A DNA stretch of 5,162 bases from Ignavibacteriaceae bacterium (GTDB taxonomy: Bacteria > Bacteroidota > Ignavibacteria > Ignavibacteriales > Ignavibacteriaceae), in NCBI GenBank assembly GCA_026193755.1, contig JAPHUI010000134.1:1-5162 (forward strand), read 5' to 3'. Shown here piece by piece: positions 1-5,162 of the stretch. The translations under genes were made by a program, and so were the position numbers. How positions within the stretch are numbered: the first letter of the stretch is position 1; each line of letters begins with the position of its first letter. The notes under the pieces were generated by a model. It was not told where the DNA came from, ran no database searches, and worked only from the letters and a program-made list of their open reading frames with translations.

Positions 1-655
1 AGGCAGTGAAAACTCTGTGAAAAATTGGTTGGTTAAAAACCTGCAGGTAAGGAGTTGTTTCTGCAAATGAAATGAGAAAATCCAAAATGGGAAGTACTAA
101 TACTAAAACCAGAAAAATCAGCACAATAATTATTATAACCAGGAAATCCCGAAGTTTTCCAAGGAAAATATTTATGTCTTTGTAGGTACCATAAACTCTA
201 TTCAGAATTGTACGTAAGCTGCTTGCGAATCCGCTTGCTGCAAAAAATAATCCTATAATACCTACCCACCCTGCGATGTTTCTGTATTCAACGACTTCTT
301 TTACCCTATCAAAAATTATATCCTTTACAAACTGTGCATAAGTATCGTATGGTATTACTGTATCAATAATGGTTATTATTTGTTGTTCAACTTCCATTGA
401 GTTTAGAAATTTACCGAGCAACCAAAAGATGATCAAAGTCATAGGTACGATACATACAAAAAGAGAAAAAGCTAAACCACCTGAGAGAAGAAATAAATGG
501 TTACGATCAGTTCTGTCATACAATCCACCAAAATAATGTCTTACAAATCCAACAAACCAATGCCAAGCAGGAATAAGATATAAAGAATATCTTATCTTTC
601 TAAACAATACATAAGTTTTAGAATTCCGGACTATTTGTAAAATTTTATTTTTCAC
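1..655 (-). CDS. YihY/virulence factor BrkB family membrane protein (partial, C-terminus off the window)
   Basis: The frame is open from 655 down to the window edge, giving 218 residues with no stop; the remaining part is missing. The call rests on the family-typical N-terminal block at about residues 44-80 ([13 protein letters not shown], then [20 protein letters not shown]), which is the YihY/BrkB 'alAFy...slvP' signature around the first membrane helix. Further hydrophobic segments lie at about 128-150 and 170-198, so this is a polytopic inner-membrane protein. Full members have roughly 280-400 residues and about six helices. The molecular function of the family is unsettled; the old 'ribonuclease BN' name is a known misassignment. 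The start is a GTG at 655-653: an in-frame TGA at 661-659 closes the frame just upstream, and the first in-frame alternatives are a TTG near codon 17 and a much later ATG. No clear Shine-Dalgarno is seen. The start lies inside the end of purL, which suggests co-transcription and translational coupling. Confidence 0.85.
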   Translation of the reverse strand, partial: MKNKILQIVRNSKTYVLFRKIRYSLYLIPAWHWFVGFVRHYFGGLYDRTDRNHLFLLSGGLAFSLFVCIVPMTLIIFWLLGKFLNSMEVEQQIITIIDTVIPYDTYAQFVKDIIFDRVKEVVEYRNIAGWVGIIGLFFAASGFASSLRTILNRVYGTYKDINIFLGKLRDFLVIIIIVLIFLVLVLVLPILDFLISFAETTPYLQVFNQPIFHRVFTA

Positions 656-2873
656 CGCTCATTATTCTTGGGATCGTGTTAAAATATAAATCTGCCAGTT
701 CTTCAAGCGTTACTTTAACATCAGAATTAATTTTTAATGATGAACCACCTGTTCTTCCGATTGAAGTAAATGGCTGATTATTTGTACGTAATAATTTTTC
801 AAAATCATATTTTTTGATTGATGAAACTGAAACTATTATCCTTGATTGAGACTCTGAAAAATAAGAAAAATCTTTTCTGTTTTTTATTGGGAAATTCACC
901 TCTGCACCAATCATTTTTTCATTATTGATAACGCAGCACTCAGCGAGAGCGCAAACAACTCCTCCTTCTGAAACATCGTGTGCTGATTTTATAAGATTTT
1001 TTCTTATTAATTCAAGAACAGTATCCTGCAGTTTCTTTTCAACTTGAAGATCAAGCTGAGGTGAATTGCCCTCAACATTTTTGTGACTTACTTTTAAATA
1101 TTCACTGCCGCCAAGTTCTTCATTATCTTCACCTAAAATATAAATTAGATCGCCTTCATCTTTAAAGAATGAAGTTGTAACATGAGAAAGGTCCTCTACT
1201 AATCCCAACATACCAATGGTCGGAGTAGGGTAAACAGCTCTATCGGGAGATTCATTGTAAAAACTTACGTTGCCGCCTGTAACAGGAGTATCAAAAAATC
1301 TGCAGGCTTCACCCATTCCTGCGATTGCTTCAACGAATTGCCAGTAGATTTCAGGTTTGTAAGGATTGCCAAAGTTCAAACAGTTTGTAATTGCTAAAGG
1401 AATCCCACCCGAGCAAACAATGTTTCTCGCTGACTCAGCAACCGCAATTTTCGCTCCTTCTCTTGGATTTAGATAAACGTAACGGGCATTACAATCTGTT
1501 TTCATTGCTAACGCTTTATTTTTTCCTTTAACATAAATTACTGCCGCATCACAACCGGGACCAATTATTGTGTTGGTTCTTACCATCGAATCGTATTGTT
1601 CGTAAACCCATCTTTTTGATGCAATGTTTGGTGAAGAAAAAACTTTCAGAAATGTTTCCTGAATATCTTTTGGTTCAGACAATGTAGAAAAATCAAATTT
1701 TCTTTTTTCTTTTATATAAGATGGTTCTTTTTGTTCACGAACGTAAACCGGTGCACCGCCACCAAGTACTAATTCAAATGGTGGCATCTCTGCTTCGAGT
1801 TTTCCTTTATAATTGATGAAGAGTTTATCATCATTAATAACTTCTCCGATAATCTCACAGTGAAGATCCCATTTTTCGAAAACGTCTCTTACTCTGTCTT
1901 CGTATCCTTTTTTAACAACACACAACATTCGTTCCTGACTTTCGGAAAGCATAATCTCATAAGCACTCATTCCCTCTTCCCGCAAAGGAACTTTATCAAG
2001 ATCAATCTTCATTCCTGATTTTCCTTTTGCACTCATCTCGCTTGTCGAACAGGAAATTCCCGCAGCACCCATATCCTGAATTCCAATTAAATATCCCTTG
2101 CGGATAATTTCAAGTGATGCCTCGAGTAAAAGTTTTTCTGTGAAAGGATCCCCAACCTGAACCGAAGGACGTTTTGATTCAGATTTTTCCGAAAGTTCTT
2201 CGGAAGCAAAAGTAGCACCGTGAATTCCATCCCGTCCTGTAGAAGAACCAACTATCATCACAGGATTCCCCTCTCCTTTTGCAGTAGCACTTGCGAAAGT
2301 GCTTGTCTTTACAATCCCGACTGCCATTGCATTAACCAAAGGATTAAGCTGGTAGGATTCATCAAAATAAACTTCGCCTGCTACTGTAGGAACTCCAAAG
2401 CTGTTTCCGTAATCACCAATTCCTTTTACAACTCCTGCAAAAAGGTATCGTGTTCGTGCATCATCTAAAGTACCAAAACGAAGTGAGTTTAGTGAAGCAA
2501 TTGGACGTGCACCCATTGTGAAGATATCTCTCATTATTCCACCAACACCGGTTGCTGCACCCTGATAAGGTTCAACTGCTGATGGATGATTATGGCTTTC
2601 AATTTTAAATGCGACTGCTAAACCATCACCAATATCAACCAGTCCCGCATTTTCTTCACCAGCTCCGACCAACAATTTTCCACCGCTACGTGGTAAGGTT
2701 TTTAATTGTGCAATCGAGTTTTTATAACTGCAATGTTCGCTCCACATAACGCTGAAAATACCTAGCTCAGTAAAGGTTGGAGTCCTTCCAAGTATCTTCA
2801 GAATTCTTTCGAATTCTTCTTTGTTAAGACCGTGCTCAATTGCTAGCTCAAGAGTTACTTCAGGTTCTTTCAT
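645..2873 (-). CDS. purL: Phosphoribosylformylglycinamidine synthase subunit PurL (small type)
   Basis: PurL converts FGAR, glutamine and ATP to FGAM, glutamate, ADP and phosphate, the fourth step of cytosolic de novo purine synthesis. At 742 residues it is the small form, which in known systems works with separate PurS and PurQ (the glutaminase); neither is in this window. Visible landmarks are the N-terminal active-site stretch WSEHCSYK (44-51, with H47); KIESHNHPS (90-98) followed by the glycine-rich [28 protein letters not shown] (267-280); then, in the second half of the internal duplication, GPGCDAAV (438-445), [12 protein letters not shown] (531-542) and [15 protein letters not shown] (631-645). 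The order AIRS, AIRS-C, AIRS, AIRS-C is complete, with no truncation or missing motif. The ATG is supported by the N-terminus ([19 protein letters not shown]), typical of the family. No good Shine-Dalgarno precedes it. Its 3' end overlaps the BrkB-like gene by 11 nt. The DUF559 unit lies about 110 bp upstream. Confidence 0.98.
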   Translation of the reverse strand: MKEPEVTLELAIEHGLNKEEFERILKILGRTPTFTELGIFSVMWSEHCSYKNSIAQLKTLPRSGGKLLVGAGEENAGLVDIGDGLAVAFKIESHNHPSAVEPYQGAATGVGGIMRDIFTMGARPIASLNSLRFGTLDDARTRYLFAGVVKGIGDYGNSFGVPTVAGEVYFDESYQLNPLVNAMAVGIVKTSTFASATAKGEGNPVMIVGSSTGRDGIHGATFASEELSEKSESKRPSVQVGDPFTEKLLLEASLEIIRKGYLIGIQDMGAAGISCSTSEMSAKGKSGMKIDLDKVPLREEGMSAYEIMLSESQERMLCVVKKGYEDRVRDVFEKWDLHCEIIGEVINDDKLFINYKGKLEAEMPPFELVLGGGAPVYVREQKEPSYIKEKRKFDFSTLSEPKDIQETFLKVFSSPNIASKRWVYEQYDSMVRTNTIIGPGCDAAVIYVKGKNKALAMKTDCNARYVYLNPREGAKIAVAESARNIVCSGGIPLAITNCLNFGNPYKPEIYWQFVEAIAGMGEACRFFDTPVTGGNVSFYNESPDRAVYPTPTIGMLGLVEDLSHVTTSFFKDEGDLIYILGEDNEELGGSEYLKVSHKNVEGNSPQLDLQVEKKLQDTVLELIRKNLIKSAHDVSEGGVVCALAECCVINNEKMIGAEVNFPIKNRKDFSYFSESQSRIIVSVSSIKKYDFEKLLRTNNQPFTSIGRTGGSSLKINSDVKVTLEELADLYFNTIPRIMSGEK

Positions 2874-2961
2874 CTATTCAATGTTTTTAGTTTAAGCATG
2901 AAATTTTAGGTAAGAAATATAATGATTTTGAAAACGAGTAATTATCTATGATTTAATATTT
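2874..2961. other. AT-rich spacer upstream of purL
   Basis: This very AT-rich spacer lies between the purL start and the left DUF559 repeat and must hold any purL promoter (minus-strand reading). I find no convincing -35/-10 pair, no Bacteroidetes-type TTTG/TAnnTTTG pair at proper spacing, and no purine riboswitch-like structure. TTTTCA and a later TAAAAT are about 20 nt apart, which is too wide to call. Confidence 0.5.
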
Positions 2962-2995
2962 CCCCTCCCTTTATGGGAGGGGATTAAGGGGAGGG
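2962..2995 (+). repeat. Left inverted repeat of the DUF559 unit (hairpin plus G-runs)
   Basis: The repeat consists of CCCCTCCC (2962-2969), a 5-nt loop, GGGAGGGG (2975-2982), ATTAA, then GGGGAGGG (2988-2995). The first two arms form a perfect 8-bp hairpin. Read on the minus strand, its layout matches the right repeat at 3334-3370: a C-rich run, a short spacer, then a C-rich/G-rich hairpin pointing outward. The DUF559 stop codon (2986-2984) and the codons for its last residues (PSP) are inside it. No T-run follows the hairpin in the direction of DUF559 transcription, so it is not a standard intrinsic terminator. Confidence 0.85.
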
Positions 2996-3328
2996 AATAT
3001 TTGTCTTAATTTTTTGAAAGACACCTTCAATATTGCCCAGCACTTCATTATTCCAAAATCTAATTACAATAAATCCTTGCAAAACTAACAATTTCTGTCT
3101 TCTTGCATCATTAATCTTTGTTTCATCCTGATTATGATGGCCACCATCAAGTTCGATTATCAATTTCTTTTCATAGCAAACGAAATCAACAATGTAATCA
3201 CCTATCTGTTCTTGTCTTCTGAACTTCAATCCAAATAAACTTTTCCTTCTCAAATATCTCCAAAGTAGTTTTTCAGCTTCTGTTGATTCTTTTCTAAGTC
3301 TTCGAGCTAAGTGTGTTAAGTTCCTCAT
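2984..3328 (-). CDS. DUF559 domain protein, Vsr/PD-(D/E)xK endonuclease-like
   Basis: This 114-residue protein is full length for a stand-alone DUF559 protein. The family pattern is clear: LARRLRKESTEAEKLLWRYL (7-26, with E18), KFRRQEQIGDYIVDFVC (35-51, with D48), LIIELDGGHH (56-65, with E59, D61 and H64/H65), DARRQKLLVLQGFIVIRFWN (74-93) and an NIEGVFQKI tail. DUF559 is related to the very-short-patch repair endonuclease (Vsr) fold; D48, E59 and the following D/H residues are the likely metal or catalytic site. The nuclease activity and target are inferred, not demonstrated for most members. There is no membrane or signal segment. The ATG at 3328 is preceded by the purine-rich strand of the right repeat (GGGGAGAGGG, 5 nt before ATG), so the repeat seems to supply the ribosome-binding site. 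The stop codon is within the left repeat. The gene has no apparent functional tie to purL or the exonuclease, and its placement looks like an insertion. Codon use is not visibly different from the neighbours. Confidence 0.9.
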   Translation of the reverse strand: MRNLTHLARRLRKESTEAEKLLWRYLRRKSLFGLKFRRQEQIGDYIVDFVCYEKKLIIELDGGHHNQDETKINDARRQKLLVLQGFIVIRFWNNEVLGNIEGVFQKIKTNIPSP

Positions 3329-3333
3329 AATTT

Positions 3334-3370
3334 CCCTCTCCCCTACCCTCTCCCAAAATGGGAGAGTGAG
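3334..3370 (-). repeat. Right inverted repeat of the DUF559 unit (hairpin plus G-runs, carries the RBS)
   Basis: On the plus strand this reads CCCTCTCCCC (3334-3343), TA, CCCTCTCCC (3346-3354), AAAA, TGGGAGAG (3359-3366), TGAG. CTCTCCCA (3348-3355) and TGGGAGAG form a perfect 8-bp stem with a 3-nt loop. It is the inverted counterpart of 2962-2995. Stem sequences differ between the two copies (CCCCTCCC against CTCTCCCA), yet both arms remain complementary within each copy, which suggests the fold is conserved. Its minus strand holds the purine-rich stretch just before the DUF559 ATG. Confidence 0.85.
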
Positions 3371-3374
3371 TTTT

Positions 3375-4073
3375 TTATTTCAAATTCAGAAACTCTTCCC
3401 AAATCTTATATAGCTGATAAGTCGCATAAATATCCTTCGAGCAATAAACTGCTATGTCTTTTATTCGTCCTGCTTCGTAAAGATTTTTTACCTCCATACC
3501 AGAAATATCTTTTGACTTTGGAGATTCAATTCCAAATGACTGGCAGTAAAAATCAAGATTAAATTTTCTAGTAGCCCCGTAAAAAGTAAATTGCTCAAGC
3601 AGATCAATGTGTTCATCGCCATATCTGTAACCCATTAAGTTTCTGGAAACTTTAACTCCCAACATTGCAGAGCGCATCATTAAAAACGGAACGTCAAAGT
3701 TTCTACCATTGAAGGTTATAAATTGATCGACAACTTTTGCGATACGCCAGAATGATTCGAGCATTTCTTTTTCAGATAAACCTTTATAAAAAACTTTTCC
3801 ATCTTCGCTTGTCCATTCTTCTCCGGCTTTGGCGGATTTACTTTCGTAATAGATATAAGATTTTTCTTTCTCAACATCATAAATTCCTATAACTATACAT
3901 TTTGAAGTATATGGATAAAGACTTGTATAACGAACTGCATCATCGATCATCATTTGGCGTTTCTCTGGATCAGGTTCTTTATCAGCATAACGGAGAAGGT
4001 ATTCTTTCTGGCTTTCAGCAAGAGATTCGAAAGAGTAGGCGCAGGTTTCAATATCGAAAACTATTCTTCGCAT
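3375..4073 (-). CDS. 3'-5' exonuclease, DEDDy, PolB exonuclease-like (PF10108-type)
   Basis: This 232-residue RNase H-fold exonuclease resembles the proofreading domain of family B DNA polymerases but has no polymerase domain. The three DEDDy motifs are intact: Exo I FDIET (6-10; D7, E9), Exo II FITFNGRNFDVPFL (118-131; N122, D127) and Exo III YCSKD (210-214; Y210, D214). HIDLLEQF (155-162) and KFNLDFYCQSFGI (170-182) are also family-typical. It probably removes nucleotides from DNA 3' ends in a metal-dependent way; the physiological substrate of this stand-alone group is not established. The start chosen is the ATG at 4073: it has the strong AGGAGG at 4083-4078 and places the FDIET strand at the very N-terminus. 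An upstream in-frame start at 4124 would add 17 residues, but that extension runs through the ribosome-binding site and into the repeat at 4101-4178. Its stop is directly followed by the right DUF559 repeat. Confidence 0.92.
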   Translation of the reverse strand: MRRIVFDIETCAYSFESLAESQKEYLLRYADKEPDPEKRQMMIDDAVRYTSLYPYTSKCIVIGIYDVEKEKSYIYYESKSAKAGEEWTSEDGKVFYKGLSEKEMLESFWRIAKVVDQFITFNGRNFDVPFLMMRSAMLGVKVSRNLMGYRYGDEHIDLLEQFTFYGATRKFNLDFYCQSFGIESPKSKDISGMEVKNLYEAGRIKDIAVYCSKDIYATYQLYKIWEEFLNLK

Positions 4074-4077
4074 TTTT

Positions 4078-4083
4078 CCTCCT
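4078..4083 (-). promoter_or_regulatory. Shine-Dalgarno for the exonuclease gene
   Basis: AGGAGG on the minus strand, 4 nt before the ATG at 4073-4071. It is the only strong Shine-Dalgarno in the window and decides the start in favour of 4073 over in-frame ATGs further upstream. Confidence 0.85.
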
Positions 4084-4100
4084 AACATTATTAACGTAAG

Positions 4101-4178
4101 GTCATTGCAAGCGAAGAGAAGCAATCTGTTGTTGTTATTGAGATTGCTTCATCCTGATTGATCAGGATTCGCAATGAC
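4101..4178. repeat. Dispersed palindromic repeat of the GTCATTGC...GCAATGAC type
   Basis: Termini GTCATTGC (4101-4108) and GCAATGAC (4171-4178) are perfect inverted repeats. Inside, GAAGCAATCT (4118-4127) pairs with AGATTGCTTC (4141-4150) around a 13-nt loop, and ATCCTGAT (4151-4158) pairs with ATCAGGAT (4161-4168) around a 2-nt loop. The left arm (GTCATTGCAAGCGAAGAG, then AAGCAATCT) resembles the 'gtcattgcgagcgaagcgaagcaatct' dispersed repeats that I recall from many environmental bacterial genomes. It fills most of the 114-bp gap between the thioesterase and the exonuclease. It has no coding capacity, so it is MITE-like. It might also act as an RNA processing or attenuation structure between the two genes; this is unproven. 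Confidence 0.8.
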
Positions 4179-4187
4179 AATATAAAA

Positions 4188-4646
4188 TTAATCTCTTAAT
4201 ATTTTTACTGATGATTCAAACTTACTAACCTTTTCGATAAAATCTTTGGGAAGTGGAATTGATTTTTTTAAAACCGGATCAACATGCGCAAGGACTCCCG
4301 AACCTTCTGAGACGATAATTCCTGAATCTAAATTTTCGATAATGTGCTCAAAACCAAAACTCGAATTTTTTATATAAGCGATTCTTGTGTAAACACGTAA
4401 TCTATCTTCAAATAAAGCAGCTTTTAAATAATTAATCTCATTTCTAACCATATAAAAAGTTGTACCTTCAAGTGCGATTCCCTTTTTGGGAAAAAATCCT
4501 ATATCCTTTGCATATTTGATCCGGGCTTGCTCAAAGTAACTAAAATAAACAGCATTATTTACAATGTGTAACATATCAACCTGATCGAATGTAACAGTTA
4601 CATCATAATAATGTTTAAAATCTGATTTGTTTTTTTTTGGTTTCAT
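4188..4646 (-). CDS. Acyl-CoA thioesterase, hotdog fold (4HBT/YbgC-like)
   Basis: This 152-residue, single-hotdog protein is normal in length for the 4-hydroxybenzoyl-CoA thioesterase/YbgC/FadM group, which hydrolyses acyl-CoA (sometimes acyl-ACP) thioesters in the cytosol. The signature runs through VTFDQVDMLHIVNNAVYFSY (18-37); D24 aligns with the catalytic Asp of the Pseudomonas 4HBT enzyme (the second D of its FGDCDPAG stretch). The usual first Asp is Q22 here, and the usual Gly of DxxG is H27, a mild departure. E39 and the YFEQARIKY helix follow, then FYMVRNEINYLKAALFEDRLRVYT and FGFEHII (97-103), the strands expected for the sheet. Chain specificity cannot be read from the sequence. The ATG has no Shine-Dalgarno, and the upstream 30 nt are AT-rich. 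It follows the dienoyl-CoA-reductase-like gene on the same strand, consistent with shared fatty-acyl-CoA metabolism. Confidence 0.88.
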   Translation of the reverse strand: MKPKKNKSDFKHYYDVTVTFDQVDMLHIVNNAVYFSYFEQARIKYAKDIGFFPKKGIALEGTTFYMVRNEINYLKAALFEDRLRVYTRIAYIKNSSFGFEHIIENLDSGIIVSEGSGVLAHVDPVLKKSIPLPKDFIEKVSKFESSVKILRD

Positions 4647-4700
4647 TATGAATTATAGATTTGTAGAAAATTTATAGGTTGTCAATTATTTAGGTGTCTG

Positions 4701-4726
4701 TCACACTCCGACTACGCTCAGTGTGA
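4701..4726. repeat. Short palindromic repeat of the 'CTGAGCGTAGTCGAAG' kind
   Basis: TCACACT (4701-4707) and AGTGTGA (4720-4726) form a perfect 7-bp stem around a 12-nt loop. On the minus strand the centre reads CACTGAGCGTAGTCGGAGTG, very like the widely dispersed 'CTGAGCGTAGTCGAAG' / 'CTGAGCTTGTCGAAG' hairpins known from many genomes. It lies in the 104-bp gap after the SDR stop. No T-run follows on the minus strand, so it is more likely a dispersed repeat than an intrinsic terminator. Confidence 0.7.
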
Positions 4727-4750
4727 AAGTTACTCCTTCAATATTAATAT

Positions 4751-5162
4751 TTAACTTCCTTTTAAATCACGGATAATTTTTTCAATTTCATTCCACTTAT
4801 CATTTGGAATTGATTGAAGAATATTGAATTGACCTGCACCGTTAATCCATTCTCCCCCATCAATTGTAATCACTTCACCATTTACAAATGAAGAAAAATC
4901 TGAAATTAAATATGCAGCGAGGTTTGCAAGTTCCTGATTTTCACCAACACGCTGAAGTGGGACTTTCTTTTTAAGATCAAATTTCTTTTGCAAATCGCCG
5001 GGCAATAATCTTTCCCAGGCACCTTTAGTCGGGAAAAGTCCGGGAGCAATAGCATTAAATCGAATTCCATATTTTGCCCATTCAACAGCAAGCGAACGCG
5101 TGACAGCAAGAACTCCGGCTTTTGCTGCTGCAGATGGTACTACGTACCCTGAACCAGTCCAG
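4751..5162 (-). CDS. SDR oxidoreductase, 2,4-dienoyl-CoA reductase type (partial, N-terminus off the window)
   Basis: The last 136 residues plus stop are present; the N-terminal Rossmann half with the NAD(P)-binding TGxxxGxG lies outside. The visible part runs WTGSGYVVPSAAAKAGVLAV, then RSLAVEWAKYGIRFNAIAPG, ELANLAAYLISDFSSFVNG, VITIDGGEW and ends in KGS. This matches the DECR branch of the SDR superfamily closely, including the C-terminal tail after the DGGE motif, as I recall it from human mitochondrial DECR1. Such enzymes reduce 2,4-dienoyl-CoA with NADPH during beta-oxidation of unsaturated fatty acids. There is no classical YxxxK: the Lys is K14 of the visible part and a Ser sits at the Tyr position. 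That is normal for DECR, whose catalytic Tyr lies 15 residues before the Lys, here just off the window. The bacterial FMN/Fe-S FadH is an unrelated protein, so no symbol is given. The substrate is an inference from subfamily. Confidence 0.9.
   Translation of the reverse strand, partial: WTGSGYVVPSAAAKAGVLAVTRSLAVEWAKYGIRFNAIAPGLFPTKGAWERLLPGDLQKKFDLKKKVPLQRVGENQELANLAAYLISDFSSFVNGEVITIDGGEWINGAGQFNILQSIPNDKWNEIEKIIRDLKGS

Larger units (their letters stand above)
2962..3370 (-). mobile_element. Putative repeat-bounded DUF559 unit (candidate small mobile element)
   Basis: A single gene of 114 codons is bounded tightly on both sides by inverted copies of a structured C/G-rich repeat, and the whole unit is only about 409 bp. 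The repeat ends within 4 bp of the upstream exonuclease stop codon. DUF559 genes with such CCCTC-type palindromes around them are, to my recollection, seen in many unrelated genomes, which fits spread as a unit. No target-site duplication is clear, no classical transposase is present, and mobility is inference. Confidence 0.4.

Noticed and set aside
2220..2468. Plus-strand open frame of 82 codons
   Set aside because: It lies wholly within purL on the opposite strand; it has no recognisable domain and purL is unambiguous.
2962..3370. CRISPR array or tandem repeat
   Set aside because: There are only two copies, in inverted orientation, with a gene between them; no spacers or regular period.
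3348..3376. Hairpin plus six T on the plus strand resembling an intrinsic terminator
   Set aside because: No plus-strand gene ends here, the T-run is 4 nt beyond the stem, and on the coding strand the stem is followed by G-rich sequence. It is better explained as part of the inverted repeat.
3902..4099. Plus-strand open frame of 65 codons
   Set aside because: It is antisense to the exonuclease N-terminus and its ribosome-binding site, and shows no family features.
4074..4124. N-terminal extension of the exonuclease to 249 residues
   Set aside because: The extension reads through the AGGAGG and into the dispersed repeat, and the family begins right at the FDIET strand.
4652..4685. TTGACA (4685-4680) and TATAAT (4657-4652) on the minus strand as a promoter for the thioesterase gene
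   Set aside because: The spacing is 22 bp, too long for a standard sigma-70-type promoter, and the start of transcription would fall on the ATG itself. In such AT-rich DNA a TATAAT is expected by chance.
4906..5109. Minus-strand open frame of 67 codons in another frame
   Set aside because: It overlaps the SDR gene, whose conserved residues define the true frame.
5117..5161. Inactive SDR because YxxxK is missing
   Set aside because: The SAAAK stretch is the normal form in dienoyl-CoA-reductase-type SDRs, whose catalytic Tyr lies further upstream, here outside the window.

Overview
This is a gene-dense, AT-rich window in which all six genes lie on the minus strand. Read in the direction of transcription (high to low coordinates) they are: the C-terminal half of a 2,4-dienoyl-CoA-reductase-type SDR (4751-5162, cut by the window edge); a hotdog acyl-CoA thioesterase (4188-4646); a DEDDy 3'-5' exonuclease related to the PolB exonuclease domain (3375-4073); a small DUF559/Vsr-like endonuclease-fold gene (2984-3328); small-type purL (645-2873); and the N-terminal two thirds of a YihY/BrkB inner-membrane protein (1-655, cut by the window edge).

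Organism (inference): low GC, few Shine-Dalgarno sequences (only the exonuclease has a clear one), a stand-alone small PurL and the types of dispersed palindromic repeats fit the Bacteroidota/Chlorobi-Ignavibacteria neighbourhood. Members of Ignavibacteria are my best guess. There is no rRNA or other marker gene to prove it.

Layout: the SDR and thioesterase form a fatty-acyl-CoA pair. PurL does de novo purine synthesis and is overlapped by 11 nt by the BrkB-like gene, so these two are probably co-transcribed. The exonuclease is a housekeeping-type DNA/RNA metabolism protein with no obvious functional link to its neighbours. No gene-free stretch exceeds 300 bases; the gaps are about 104, 114, 46 and 110 bp, and three of the four hold palindromic repeat sequences.

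The part most worth a second look is 2962-3370. The DUF559 gene sits exactly between two inverted, G/C-rich, structure-forming repeats. Each can fold as a hairpin, and each has four G-runs fitting a G-quadruplex pattern. One repeat supplies the gene's probable ribosome-binding site and the other its last codons and stop codon. This looks like a compact repeat-plus-nuclease unit inserted between the exonuclease and purL, possibly a self-spreading element built around a DUF559 nuclease. Two further, unrelated palindromic repeats occupy the gaps at 4101-4178 and 4701-4726. Apart from these, the genes look ordinary.
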